The notes beneath the pieces are model-generated. The model was given only the letters and a program-made list of their open reading frames with translations. It was not told where the DNA came from and did not search any database. From the NCBI GenBank assembly GCA_946498265.1, contig CAMMNR010000012.1, forward strand, positions 1 through 19,768: a DNA stretch of 19,768 nt. The letters run 5' to 3'. Position numbers and translations under genes: made by a program. Every line of letters begins with the position of its first letter. Positions within the stretch are counted from its first letter, which is position 1. Below are positions 13,212 to 19,768 of this stretch, piece after piece. Source of the stretch: an uncultured Clostridium sp. Lineage in GTDB: Bacteria; Bacillota; Clostridia; TANB77; CAG-508.

Positions 13212-13751
13212 TTAATAGTTTTCAGCTTTTATTTCAAAATATGCTTTTGGATGTGAACATACTGGACAAATTTCTGGAGCTGATTTTCCTATAACTATAT
13301 GTCCGCAATTTCTACATTTCCAGATTCTGTCTCCATCACGACTAAATACTAATCCACCTTCTACATTTTCAATTAGTTTTTTATATCTTTCTTCATGTTC
13401 TTTTTCTATTTTAGCTACTTCTTCAAATAAAAATGCTATATGTGTAAATCCTTCTTCTCTAGCTTCTTTAGCCATTCTATCATACATATCTGTCCATTCG
13501 TAGTTTTCTCCTTCTGCTGCCATTTGTAAATTTTCTAATGTTGATTTAATATCTCCACCTTGTAATAATTTGAACCACATTTTTGCATGTTCTTTTTCAT
13601 TATCAGCTGTTTCTTGGAATATTGCTGCTATTTGTTCATATCCTTCTTTTTTTGCTTTGCTTGCAAAATATGTATATTTATTTCTTGCTTGTGATTCTCC
13701 AGCAAATGCCTCCATTAAATTTTTTTCTGTTTTTGAACCTTTTAATTCCAT
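13212..13751 (-). CDS. rbr: Rubrerythrin
   Basis: Rubrerythrin is a cytosolic diiron protein that reduces hydrogen peroxide in anaerobes, taking electrons from rubredoxin-type partners. The 179-aa product has the ferritin-like four-helix domain (1-130) with ligand-type residues E19, E52-x-x-H55 and E116-x-x-H119. A C-terminal rubredoxin-like iron site follows, with Cys pairs at 146/149 and 162/165. I start it at 13751, where ATG follows a perfect AGGAGG; the frame is open 14 codons further upstream with no ribosome site. It is a single-gene unit with its own TTGACA promoter, hairpin-rich leader and terminator. No clear PerR box was found by eye. Confidence 0.97.
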   Translation of the reverse strand: MELKGSKTEKNLMEAFAGESQARNKYTYFASKAKKEGYEQIAAIFQETADNEKEHAKMWFKLLQGGDIKSTLENLQMAAEGENYEWTDMYDRMAKEAREEGFTHIAFLFEEVAKIEKEHEERYKKLIENVEGGLVFSRDGDRIWKCRNCGHIVIGKSAPEICPVCSHPKAYFEIKAENY

Positions 13752-13779
13752 CTTTATATTCCTCCTTTTTCTTTTTATT

Positions 13780-13844
13780 GCATAGAAAATCATTTTTGCT
13801 TTGTTTATGTGTATTTTTTTCTATGCCAAAGGTTGTTTACCTTT
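13780..13844. promoter_or_regulatory. Structured leader of the rubrerythrin gene
   Basis: Two inverted repeats fall in the transcribed leader. AAAGGT and ACCTTT (13828-13844) form a 6-bp stem with a 5-base loop. GCATAGAAAA (13780-13789) and TTTTCTATGC (13817-13826) form a perfect 10-bp stem around a 27-base loop that ends before the ribosome site. No known riboswitch class is recognised. Confidence 0.45.
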
Positions 13845-13866
13845 ATATATTAAATTTATTGTCCTA

Positions 13867-13895
13867 ATTCTATATTATTTTCTTTGGTTTGTCAA
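13867..13895 (-). promoter_or_regulatory. Strong predicted promoter of rubrerythrin
   Basis: On the minus strand a perfect TTGACA (13890-13895) and TAGAAT (13867-13872) are 17 bases apart. This predicts a leader of roughly 110 bases before the start at 13751. Confidence 0.75.
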
Positions 13896-13951
13896 TCTTT
13901 TCTTGTTTATACTTTGGGAATTTTAATCATATTACAAAAATATTATAATTA

Positions 13952-14338
13952 TTAGTAAGTACAACCTAATTGGCTATATATTAAAACGTAACAAATTATT
14001 AAAGGTAATATAAACACTATAAGTGTATATATTAAGTCTCTTTTTGTTGTATATAATTTTATTTTGAACAAAATTACAGTATAAAAAACAGAAAACAAAA
14101 TATTAAATATAATGAAACAAACTAACCTATGCATTGTTGTTTTATGAGCTAAACTTGCAAATCCATCAGAACTACCAGAATTACTAGGAATAATTGTATC
14201 TCCTATTTTCATTGAAAAACTTGGCATATAATCTGCTATATAATATGTATCAGTTCCATAAATTAAATTTTTTGCAATTATAAAAAGCAATGTAATAATT
14301 ATTGTAGTAATTGTTGTTATTATTATTTTTTTATTCAT
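13952..14338 (-). CDS. Unrecognised small membrane protein
   Basis: I do not recognise a family. The 128-aa protein has an N-terminal hydrophobic segment (3-22) after MNKK, which could be a membrane anchor or signal. A polar stretch follows (25-68, rich in Ser, Gly and Asp, including IPSNSGSSDGF), then two more hydrophobic segments (70-92, 101-121), with basic residues KLYTTKR between them. This predicts a three-span inner-membrane protein with one outside loop. The ATG follows a good AGGAGA site, supporting real translation. It lies alone between tRNA-Leu and rubrerythrin. A TATAAT-like box lies about 27 bases upstream of the start codon, but its -35 partner is weak. Confidence 0.75.
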   Translation of the reverse strand: MNKKIIITTITTIIITLLFIIAKNLIYGTDTYYIADYMPSFSMKIGDTIIPSNSGSSDGFASLAHKTTMHRLVCFIIFNILFSVFYTVILFKIKLYTTKRDLIYTLIVFILPLIICYVLIYSQLGCTY

Positions 14339-14393
14339 ATAATTTCTCCTATTCGTTTTTTTATATTATATCAATACATTTTTACTTTTACAT

Positions 14394-14423
14394 GTAGCCG
14401 TTGGAGCGTAGCGACGTTTCTAC
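14394..14423. repeat. GC-rich imperfect hairpin in an AT-rich gap
   Basis: GTAG (14394-14397) pairs with CTAC (14420-14423), and CGTTG (14399-14403) pairs with CGACG (14412-14416), one pair being T-G, around GAGCGTAG. The 30-base element is over half G+C while its surroundings are strongly AT-rich. It sits between tRNA-Leu and the 128-aa gene with no T-run on either side. It looks like a dispersed small palindrome rather than a terminator. No second copy is seen in this window. Confidence 0.5.
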
Positions 14424-14490
14424 AATATTTTATTTTCTAATTGATTTTTGTCTCTCTTTGTTCTATAAAAAGAACGAACAGAAATGTCAT

Positions 14491-14577
14491 TGGTGCAGGT
14501 AGTGGGAATCGAACCCACACGCCATTTCTGACAATGGTTTTTGAGACCATCCTGTCTACCAGTTCCAGCATACCTGC
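14491..14577 (-). tRNA. tRNA-Leu, anticodon CAA
   Basis: The minus strand folds as a class II tRNA. The acceptor arms are GCAGGTA and TACCTGC, the discriminator is A and CCA is encoded. The anticodon arm ATGGT-CTCAAAA-ACCAT places CAA at positions 34-36, reading UUG Leu codons. A long variable arm of about 15 bases follows, then the T arm GTGGGTTCGATTCCCAC. A long variable arm with this anticodon identifies leucine. It stands alone, 56 bases after the 767-aa gene, with a plausible promoter of its own. Confidence 0.97.
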
Positions 14578-14579
14578 AT

Positions 14580-14611
14580 AAAAAATATACACTAATATAT
14601 TAGCATATATT
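14580..14611 (-). terminator. Possible terminator after the 767-aa gene
   Basis: On the minus strand ATATATGCTAAT (14600-14611) and ATTAGTGTATAT (14586-14597) form an AT-rich stem with two G-T pairs and a T-run at its 3' side, directly before the tRNA. It overlaps the predicted tRNA -10 box, so both roles cannot act at once on the same DNA. Confidence 0.4.
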
Positions 14612-14626
14612 TTTTTAATTGTCCAT
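14598..14626 (-). promoter_or_regulatory. Predicted promoter of tRNA-Leu
   Basis: On the minus strand TGGACA (14621-14626) and TAATAT (14598-14603) are 17 bases apart, and the -10 box ends 20 bases before the mature tRNA 5' end. Confidence 0.5.
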
Positions 14627-14633
14627 AATTTTT

Positions 14634-16937
14634 TTAATTTTTTACTTTTTGTTTAATATTTGCATCATATTCAACCAACATAATTGTTTTTATTTTTATA
14701 TTAGAAAAGTCATCTTTTTCATCTTCAAATTCAAGAATCTTAAAAACTTTCTTTTCTTTTAATTTTAGTTTCATTTTTGACATATCTATCAATATTTTAC
14801 TTGAAACATCTTGACCTATTGGCAATGTTTTATTCTGATTATCATAAAAAATACAATTTGTATAACTTATTGCATTTATACCTCTTATTAAATTAAACTT
14901 ATACAATTTAGCTTTATTTCCTTCTAGTTTAAGCAATTGTTTTACTTCATCATCAGGATTTATATTAAATATATTAAAATAATTAGGTATAATTTTTTCA
15001 TTTTCCATGGCTTTATATATCGGTAAATCTTCTGATACAACTACTTTATTTATAGCTTGTTTTATTTGTTCTATTATTTGTTCCAATGATAATTTATATC
15101 CTAAAGGTTTTGTTGTTTTGTCAATTTCTAATATATTAAATTTATTTTTTAGTGTTTCCCTATGTTTTTTATTTGCTAATTTAGAAATTTTAGTTGGTTC
15201 TTTTAATGCTCCTCCAAATATATTAAATTCTTCATTTTCCATTAATATATTTTCATCTTCCGCTTCTTCTTTTAATTCTTTTAAGTTTTGTTCTATATCT
15301 TTTTTAGATACTTCATTATTTTTAACCTTGTTTATTATATTAATTAGATTTGTAGTTGTTAAAAATACGCTATCTGTCTCTTTTTTGCTTAGAGCTTTTC
15401 TTTGGACTTTGTCCATAGTTTTTCCAAATTCTTCGAAATCATCTTTATAATTAAATACTTTTGATATCTTCTTAATTATATTTACTTCTTCAGTTTCTCC
15501 TTCTGTAAGTGTTGCAACTTCGTCTTTATTACTATATTTCCAAAATTCAAATATACTTTTTTTATGACTATCTATTTCCTTAATAAAAGCTGTTGCATTT
15601 TCTATTTTTTTCTTAGTATTTTTGTTTTTCAGTTTTAAAGCATTAATATCCATTACAATGTTTTTCAATAAGTTTTCTTTTTCTTCATATTTCTTATATA
15701 TCTCTATTAGTTCTTCTATAGTATAGTTGTCTTTTTTATGAAATTCTTCATTTTTGTGCTTTGGAGAAACCTCTTTTTCTTCTTCTATTTTTTCTTCTAT
15801 AATCTCTTTATTTTTCTTTTTTCCATATTTAAAATAATATTTAAATTTTCCAAAAAAAGATTTTTTACACTCTAGAAATGTAGTTATTTGTTTTTCTTTC
15901 GCCAAATATTCTTCTTCTTGTTGTTTTGCTATCACTTTTAATTTTTCTAATTTTATATTACTTTCTTCTATAACCTCTTCTGCCATTTCATTTTTTGGTA
16001 TACCTTTTTTACATTCTTCACTTATCCATTGTGGCATATTTTCATATTCTATTATATCGTCTTCATGATAAAAATCTATACTACCTTTTTTATTTATATT
16101 TGTTTTAAAAGTATAATACTCTGGTAATTCAGTTTGTAATATAAACATAGCTTTTAAAAGTCTATATAATTGTTTGGCTTCTTTTTCACTTTTTATTTTA
16201 ATTCTATATTGACTTTTTATATTTTCATAGACTTCTGTTTCCCCTACAACAATTATATTCATTTCATCTTTTTTATTATATACTTCATATATAAATGGCC
16301 AGTCTTTTGTAAATAACCATAAATAATTTGATATATCTTCAAATTCTGATTTTTTAAAATATTTTGTACTATATGACAAATTTCTAATTGGTACAAATAT
16401 TTTGTCATTTGGATTATCTTCTATTTGTTTTTTGATTAGGTAGAAAAATGTTGAGTAATCTGTATCTTCTGTTGGTACTAACATAAAATACTTTTTAGTA
16501 TTTTCTGAATAATATATCTGCCATAAATAGTTTCCTTCAAATTTTACTTTAAATGGTATCTTTTTATTTAGATTATCTTGTTCTTTTTCTATTTTTTCTA
16601 TATCGCTTACATTCATTTGTCTTAACATTCTTAAAAATGTCGTATAATTTTCTATATTTTCTTCATGTTCACTATCTAAATATTCAAAAAATGGTTGAGC
16701 TTTTTTATATTTCATCTTTAAATCGTCTGATCTATTTGTTGGAGTAATTAATATCTGTATATCATTTACTGGCACATATCTATATTGTTTATATTGTTTT
16801 TCATCATAAGATTTTGGAACTCTAAATTCTAATGGTTCAAATTCCATAAATTTCTTGGGAATATTTTCTAAATCTAATCCTATATATTCTAGTTTTTCTT
16901 CTATATCATAATCTTTACTTGCTTTTTTTCTAGCCAA
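14634..16937 (-). CDS. Large unrecognised protein with central coiled coil
   Basis: I do not recognise a family for this 767-aa protein. I start it at the TTG at 16937, where AAGGGAG lies eight bases upstream and gives MARKKASKDYDIEEKL. The ATG at 16955 is two bases after the deacetylase stop and has no ribosome site. Residues about 1-310 look globular, with aromatic-rich strands such as FKVKFEGNYLWQIYYS and PFIYEVYNKKDEMNIIVVGE. Residues about 330-530 are Lys/Glu-rich and helical, probably coiled coil, interrupted by a basic aromatic patch SFFGKFKYYFKYGKKK. The C-terminal 150 residues are again globular. No transmembrane segment, signal peptide or Walker motif is visible. It probably shares a transcript with the deacetylase, 20 bases upstream. 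Confidence 0.85.
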   Translation of the reverse strand: MARKKASKDYDIEEKLEYIGLDLENIPKKFMEFEPLEFRVPKSYDEKQYKQYRYVPVNDIQILITPTNRSDDLKMKYKKAQPFFEYLDSEHEENIENYTTFLRMLRQMNVSDIEKIEKEQDNLNKKIPFKVKFEGNYLWQIYYSENTKKYFMLVPTEDTDYSTFFYLIKKQIEDNPNDKIFVPIRNLSYSTKYFKKSEFEDISNYLWLFTKDWPFIYEVYNKKDEMNIIVVGETEVYENIKSQYRIKIKSEKEAKQLYRLLKAMFILQTELPEYYTFKTNINKKGSIDFYHEDDIIEYENMPQWISEECKKGIPKNEMAEEVIEESNIKLEKLKVIAKQQEEEYLAKEKQITTFLECKKSFFGKFKYYFKYGKKKNKEIIEEKIEEEKEVSPKHKNEEFHKKDNYTIEELIEIYKKYEEKENLLKNIVMDINALKLKNKNTKKKIENATAFIKEIDSHKKSIFEFWKYSNKDEVATLTEGETEEVNIIKKISKVFNYKDDFEEFGKTMDKVQRKALSKKETDSVFLTTTNLINIINKVKNNEVSKKDIEQNLKELKEEAEDENILMENEEFNIFGGALKEPTKISKLANKKHRETLKNKFNILEIDKTTKPLGYKLSLEQIIEQIKQAINKVVVSEDLPIYKAMENEKIIPNYFNIFNINPDDEVKQLLKLEGNKAKLYKFNLIRGINAISYTNCIFYDNQNKTLPIGQDVSSKILIDMSKMKLKLKEKKVFKILEFEDEKDDFSNIKIKTIMLVEYDANIKQKVKN

Positions 16938-16957
16938 TTTTATTTCTCCCTTCATGC

Positions 16958-17878
16958 TTATTTTATAATATCATAAAAGTTCTTAAACTCATAACCTTGT
17001 TCTCTTAAATATTGAATTATTTGTGGTAATGCATCTACTGTTGTCTTCTTTGCCTGTGCATCATGCATTAATATTACTACACTATTTTTGGTTCCTACTG
17101 TTTCTTTCATCCTTTGCAATAAAAAATCTACTGTAGCATTATTTTTTTCAGAATCTCCTATTAATGCATTCCAATCAACATTTACAATATTGTTCTGATT
17201 TAATAAAGTTTTCGCTTGTGTTTTTATTTCAGCATATTTACCACCTACTAATCCTCCTGGAAATCTAAATAAATGTGAATTATACTCTGGAACATTTATC
17301 GCTGTTTTTATTGCATTATTACATTTGTTAAATTCATCTAAAACTGATTGTGGTGATGTATAAATTGTTTCATATACATGTGAGTAACCATGATTTGCTA
17401 TGTAATGTCCTTCTTCATAAATTCTTGAAACTACTTCTGGCATTGCTTCCACTCTTGAACCTAATACAAAAAATGTTGCTTTTACATTTTGTTGTTTTAA
17501 TATATCTAAAATACTTGTTGTTAAAATTGATGGTCCATCATCAAATGTTATAAATGCTCTTTTTGTTTCTGAATTATATATTTTTTCAACATTTTGTATT
17601 CCTTCTTCTGTTAATTTAGGAATTTTAGCTTGTCTTTGTTTTTCTTGTTCTATTTTTATTTGCTCTTGTTTCTTTTGTTCTTCTTCATTTAATGATATTA
17701 ACTGTGCTTCATAATCTTTATATACATTATATATTTTGATAGTATCTATTGAATATATTAATATTATTAGTAGTAAAATAATTGTTAATATTGATATTAG
17801 GATTATTAAAATTTTGTTTTTCTCTGATTTTGTCCTTTTGTCTTCTGTATCTATTTTATATATATTTTTATATCTCAT
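16958..17878 (-). CDS. Membrane-anchored polysaccharide deacetylase (CE4/NodB)
   Basis: The protein is predicted to remove acetyl groups from N-acetylated sugars, most likely in cell-wall peptidoglycan. The 306-aa product has a basic N-terminus, one transmembrane segment (22-43), a short charged coiled coil (60-85) and an external NodB domain (about 105-300). All five CE4 motifs are present: TFDDGP (111-116), HGYSH (163-167, metal ligands H163 and H167), RFPGG (205-209), VDWNA (234-238) and LMHD (270-273). The start ATG follows AGAGGA. It is downstream of metG, separated by a possible terminator and a palindrome containing a promoter-like sequence, and is followed closely by the 767-aa gene. 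Whether the substrate is GlcNAc or MurNAc cannot be told from sequence. Confidence 0.93.
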   Translation of the reverse strand: MRYKNIYKIDTEDKRTKSEKNKILIILISILTIILLLIILIYSIDTIKIYNVYKDYEAQLISLNEEEQKKQEQIKIEQEKQRQAKIPKLTEEGIQNVEKIYNSETKRAFITFDDGPSILTTSILDILKQQNVKATFFVLGSRVEAMPEVVSRIYEEGHYIANHGYSHVYETIYTSPQSVLDEFNKCNNAIKTAINVPEYNSHLFRFPGGLVGGKYAEIKTQAKTLLNQNNIVNVDWNALIGDSEKNNATVDFLLQRMKETVGTKNSVVILMHDAQAKKTTVDALPQIIQYLREQGYEFKNFYDIIK

Positions 17879-17939
17879 TATATTAAATCCTCTTTTATTT
17901 TTTCTTTCTTCTGATTGTTCTTCTAGTAAACTTGTATTT

Positions 17940-17972
17940 TTGAATTCTAGTAAATATAATAATAGAATTCAA
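17940..17972 (-). promoter_or_regulatory. Palindrome with promoter-like boxes before the deacetylase
   Basis: TTGAATTCTA (17940-17949) and TAGAATTCAA (17963-17972) are perfect 10-bp inverted arms. On the minus strand the arms also provide TTGAAT and TAGAAT exactly 17 bases apart, a plausible sigma-A promoter 66 bases before the deacetylase ATG. It may be promoter and operator in one, or simply a hairpin. Confidence 0.45.
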
Positions 17973-17983
17973 TATAACACAAT

Positions 17984-18018
17984 AAAACTTTAATAAATAC
18001 AACATTTACTAAAGTTTT
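17984..18018 (-). terminator. Probable AT-rich terminator after metG
   Basis: On the minus strand AAAACTTTAGTAAAT (18004-18018) pairs with ATTTATTAAAGTTTT (17984-17998) across GTTGT, giving a 15-bp stem with one G-T pair. The T-run is the 3' end of the stem itself. It begins 39 bases after the metG stop. Confidence 0.6.
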
Positions 18019-18057
18019 TATCTTTCGTATTAAAGCTCCTAATTTAATTTTTTAAAT

Positions 18058-19632
18058 TTATCCTTTCATTAAATTTTTTATATATTCAACCTCTTCCTCC
18101 ATATTCAATCTCATGAATATAGGTTCACCTTTTTCTATAACTTTAATATTTGTTAATTTATCATATTCATATAATGAACTCCATGTTTTTAATTCTTTAT
18201 TTTCTATTCCTAATTGTCTTAATATATTTTCACCTGTTTCTCTCATAAATGGACTTATTAAGATTGCAATTTTTCTTAAATTTTCTACTAGATGATACAT
18301 ACAAGATTTTAATTTTTCATCTTGATTTTCTTTTACTAATACCCATGGTTGTGTTTCATCTATATATTTATTTGTTCTTGAAATAAGATTCCATATTTCT
18401 TGTATGCTAACTGCTATTTCATAATTGTTCCATTTTTGTTCAAATTCTTCTATTTGTTTTTTAGTAAATTCCTCTAATTCTTTATCTACATCATTTGGAG
18501 TTCCATTATATTCAGGTAATATTCCATTATAATATTTGTTAACCATTGAAACAGTTCTATTCAACAAATTACTTAAATCATTACATAAATCAAAATTATA
18601 TCTCTCTACAAACGCTTCTGGTGTAAATAATCCATCTTGATTAACTGGAACTTCTCTCAATAAGAAATATCTTGTTGCATCTAATCCATATCTTTCTATT
18701 AAATCTTCAGGATATATTACATTACCTTTAGACTTTGACATTTTTCCATCTTTCATCATAACCCAGTTATGCACTAGTATTGTTTTTGGAAGTGGTAAGT
18801 CTAATGCCATTAAAAATATTGGCCAATAAATCAAGTGAAATCTCGCTATATCTTTACCAACAATTTGTAAATCTGCTGGCCAGTACTTTTTGAATAATGT
18901 TTCATCTTCTGACATATATCCTATTGCTGTTAAATAGTTTGTTAATGCATCTACCCATACATATATTACATGTTTAGGGTCTTTTAATACCTTTATTCCC
19001 CAATCAAATGATGTTCTTGTTACACATAAATCTTCTAATCCTGGTTTTATAAAATTATTTATCATTTCATTTTTTCTATATTCTGGTTTAATAAAATCTG
19101 AATGTTCTTCATAATATTTTAATAATCTATCCTCATATTTTTTCATATTGAAAAAATACGCTTCTTCTTTCATTAACTTAACTTCTCTTCCACAATCTGG
19201 ACATTTTCCATCTACTAATTGTGTTTGTGTAAAATATGTCTCACATGGCACACAATACCACCCTTCATATTCCCCTTTATAGATGTCTCCTTGTTCCATA
19301 AACTTATCAAATATTTTTTGTACTATTTTTTCATGTCTTGGTTCTGTTGTTTGTATAAAATCATTATATTGTATGTCCATTTTTTTCCATAATTCTTTTG
19401 CCATTTTTGCCATTTCATCTACATATTCTTTAGGAGATTTATTTGCTTCTTTAGCTTTTTCTTGTATCTTCTGCCCATGCTCATCTGTTCCTGTAAGCAT
19501 GTATGTATCTTCACCCTTTAATGCATGGTATTTTTTGATACTATCAGCTAATACTGTTGTATATGCTGTTCCTATATGAAATCTTCCACTTGGATAGTAT
19601 ATAGGTGTTGTTATATAAAATTTGTCGCTCAT
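18058..19632 (-). CDS. metG: Methionine--tRNA ligase (short form)
   Basis: The enzyme charges tRNA-Met with methionine using ATP. The class I signatures are present: HIGT (19-22, in place of HIGH) and KMSKS (297-301). A zinc knuckle in the insert has Cys at 127, 130, 144 and 147, followed by the helical anticodon domain. The 524-aa length shows the short form, without the C-terminal EMAP/Trbp111-type tRNA-binding domain found in many bacterial MetRS. I start it at the ATG at 19632, nine bases after a perfect GGAGGA. The in-frame GTG at 19641 overlaps that site and is less likely. It lies upstream of fmt by genome order but is a separate unit here. Confidence 0.98.
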   Translation of the reverse strand: MSDKFYITTPIYYPSGRFHIGTAYTTVLADSIKKYHALKGEDTYMLTGTDEHGQKIQEKAKEANKSPKEYVDEMAKMAKELWKKMDIQYNDFIQTTEPRHEKIVQKIFDKFMEQGDIYKGEYEGWYCVPCETYFTQTQLVDGKCPDCGREVKLMKEEAYFFNMKKYEDRLLKYYEEHSDFIKPEYRKNEMINNFIKPGLEDLCVTRTSFDWGIKVLKDPKHVIYVWVDALTNYLTAIGYMSEDETLFKKYWPADLQIVGKDIARFHLIYWPIFLMALDLPLPKTILVHNWVMMKDGKMSKSKGNVIYPEDLIERYGLDATRYFLLREVPVNQDGLFTPEAFVERYNFDLCNDLSNLLNRTVSMVNKYYNGILPEYNGTPNDVDKELEEFTKKQIEEFEQKWNNYEIAVSIQEIWNLISRTNKYIDETQPWVLVKENQDEKLKSCMYHLVENLRKIAILISPFMRETGENILRQLGIENKELKTWSSLYEYDKLTNIKVIEKGEPIFMRLNMEEEVEYIKNLMKG

Positions 19633-19666
19633 TTTTATCACTCCTCCGTTTTGGCATAAATCTGGT

Positions 19667-19698
19667 ATTATATTATCACAAAACCAGTGATTTGTCTA
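19667..19698 (-). promoter_or_regulatory. Possible metG promoter
   Basis: On the minus strand TAGACA (19693-19698) lies 15 bases before an extended -10, TGTGATAAT (core at 19672-19677), overlapping a perfect TATAAT at 19667-19672. No T-box-like leader fits in the roughly 35 bases before the start codon. Confidence 0.4.
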
Positions 19699-19714
19699 TA
19701 GTTTTTTTCAATAA

Positions 19715-19761
19715 GGGGACGTTCCTTCAATCCCTAAAATTCGGGAACAAAGGGACGGACC
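19715..19761. repeat. 47-bp REP-like repeat, copy upstream of metG
   Basis: This is the second copy of the element at 4500-4546. It has the same orientation and length and 41 of 47 identical positions, starting with the same 20 bases and ending GGGACGGACC. It lies upstream of the metG promoter, probably at the 3' end of the next gene outside the window. Confidence 0.75.
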
Positions 19762-19768
19762 TTCTTAA

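Noticed and set aside
13752..13895. PerR operator in front of rubrerythrin
   Set aside because: No convincing match to the TTATAAT-N-ATTATAA palindrome was found by eye in the promoter or leader.
14461..14490. Terminator after tRNA-Leu
   Set aside because: GTTCT/AGAAC form only a 5-bp stem on the minus strand and no T-run follows.
15007..15450. 147-aa plus-strand open frame
   Set aside because: It is fully inside the 767-aa gene in antisense, with composition explained by reversed Lys/Glu/Asn codons, and no supporting signals.
18019..18057. T-box or S-box riboswitch near metG
   Set aside because: The metG leader is only about 35 bases from the predicted promoter, too short for either, and no T-box motif is seen.

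Overview
The window looks like chromosome from a very AT-rich Firmicute, most likely an uncultured or gut-type Clostridia lineage. I infer this from the low GC, the strong Shine-Dalgarno sites, the Asp23/AmaP/DUF2273 envelope cluster, RemA, rubrerythrin, and the Firmicute order yicC-remA-rpoZ-gmk ... priA-def-fmt ... nusB-xseA. I cannot name the species. Every gene I can support is on the minus strand, so transcription runs from high to low coordinates. No gene-free stretch exceeds 300 bases; the longest is 9049-9313.

Layout in transcription order: (1) A REP-like repeat lies at the right edge (19715-19761). It is followed by metG, a membrane-anchored polysaccharide deacetylase, a large unrecognised 767-aa protein with a TTG start, and tRNA-Leu(CAA). 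(2) A small membrane protein of unknown function, then rubrerythrin with its own strong promoter, structured leader and terminator. (3) A well-bounded operon, rsmE - Lys-rich membrane protein - yicC - remA - rpoZ - gmk, with a sigma-A-type promoter at 13060-13088, a terminator at 9225-9266, and overlapping or nearly touching genes. (4) A stand-alone AAA ATPase/DUF4143 gene lies between gmk and priA. Four 13-bp direct repeats spaced 32-33 bp apart precede it, and one sits inside its promoter. (5) priA - def - a small zinc-ribbon protein - fmt: replication restart, N-terminal formyl-Met chemistry and Met-tRNA formylation. (6) asp23 - amaP - DUF2273 - nusB - xseA: an envelope-stress scaffold followed by transcription antitermination and exonuclease VII.

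Most of the window is housekeeping. The unusual layer is a family of small palindromic REP-like repeats with GGGACG or TTTGGCA cores. They sit at gene 3' ends and supply stop codons, and apparently the last codons, of xseA and nusB; the stop codons of def and the zinc-ribbon ORF lie in or against copies. The other points of interest are the phased repeats in front of the AAA/DUF4143 gene, the unrecognised 767-aa and 339-aa proteins, and the cysteine-rich microprotein between def and fmt. I see no CRISPR array, prophage, insertion sequence or obvious new multi-gene defence system. The best candidate for something undescribed is the AAA/DUF4143 gene with its repeat array.
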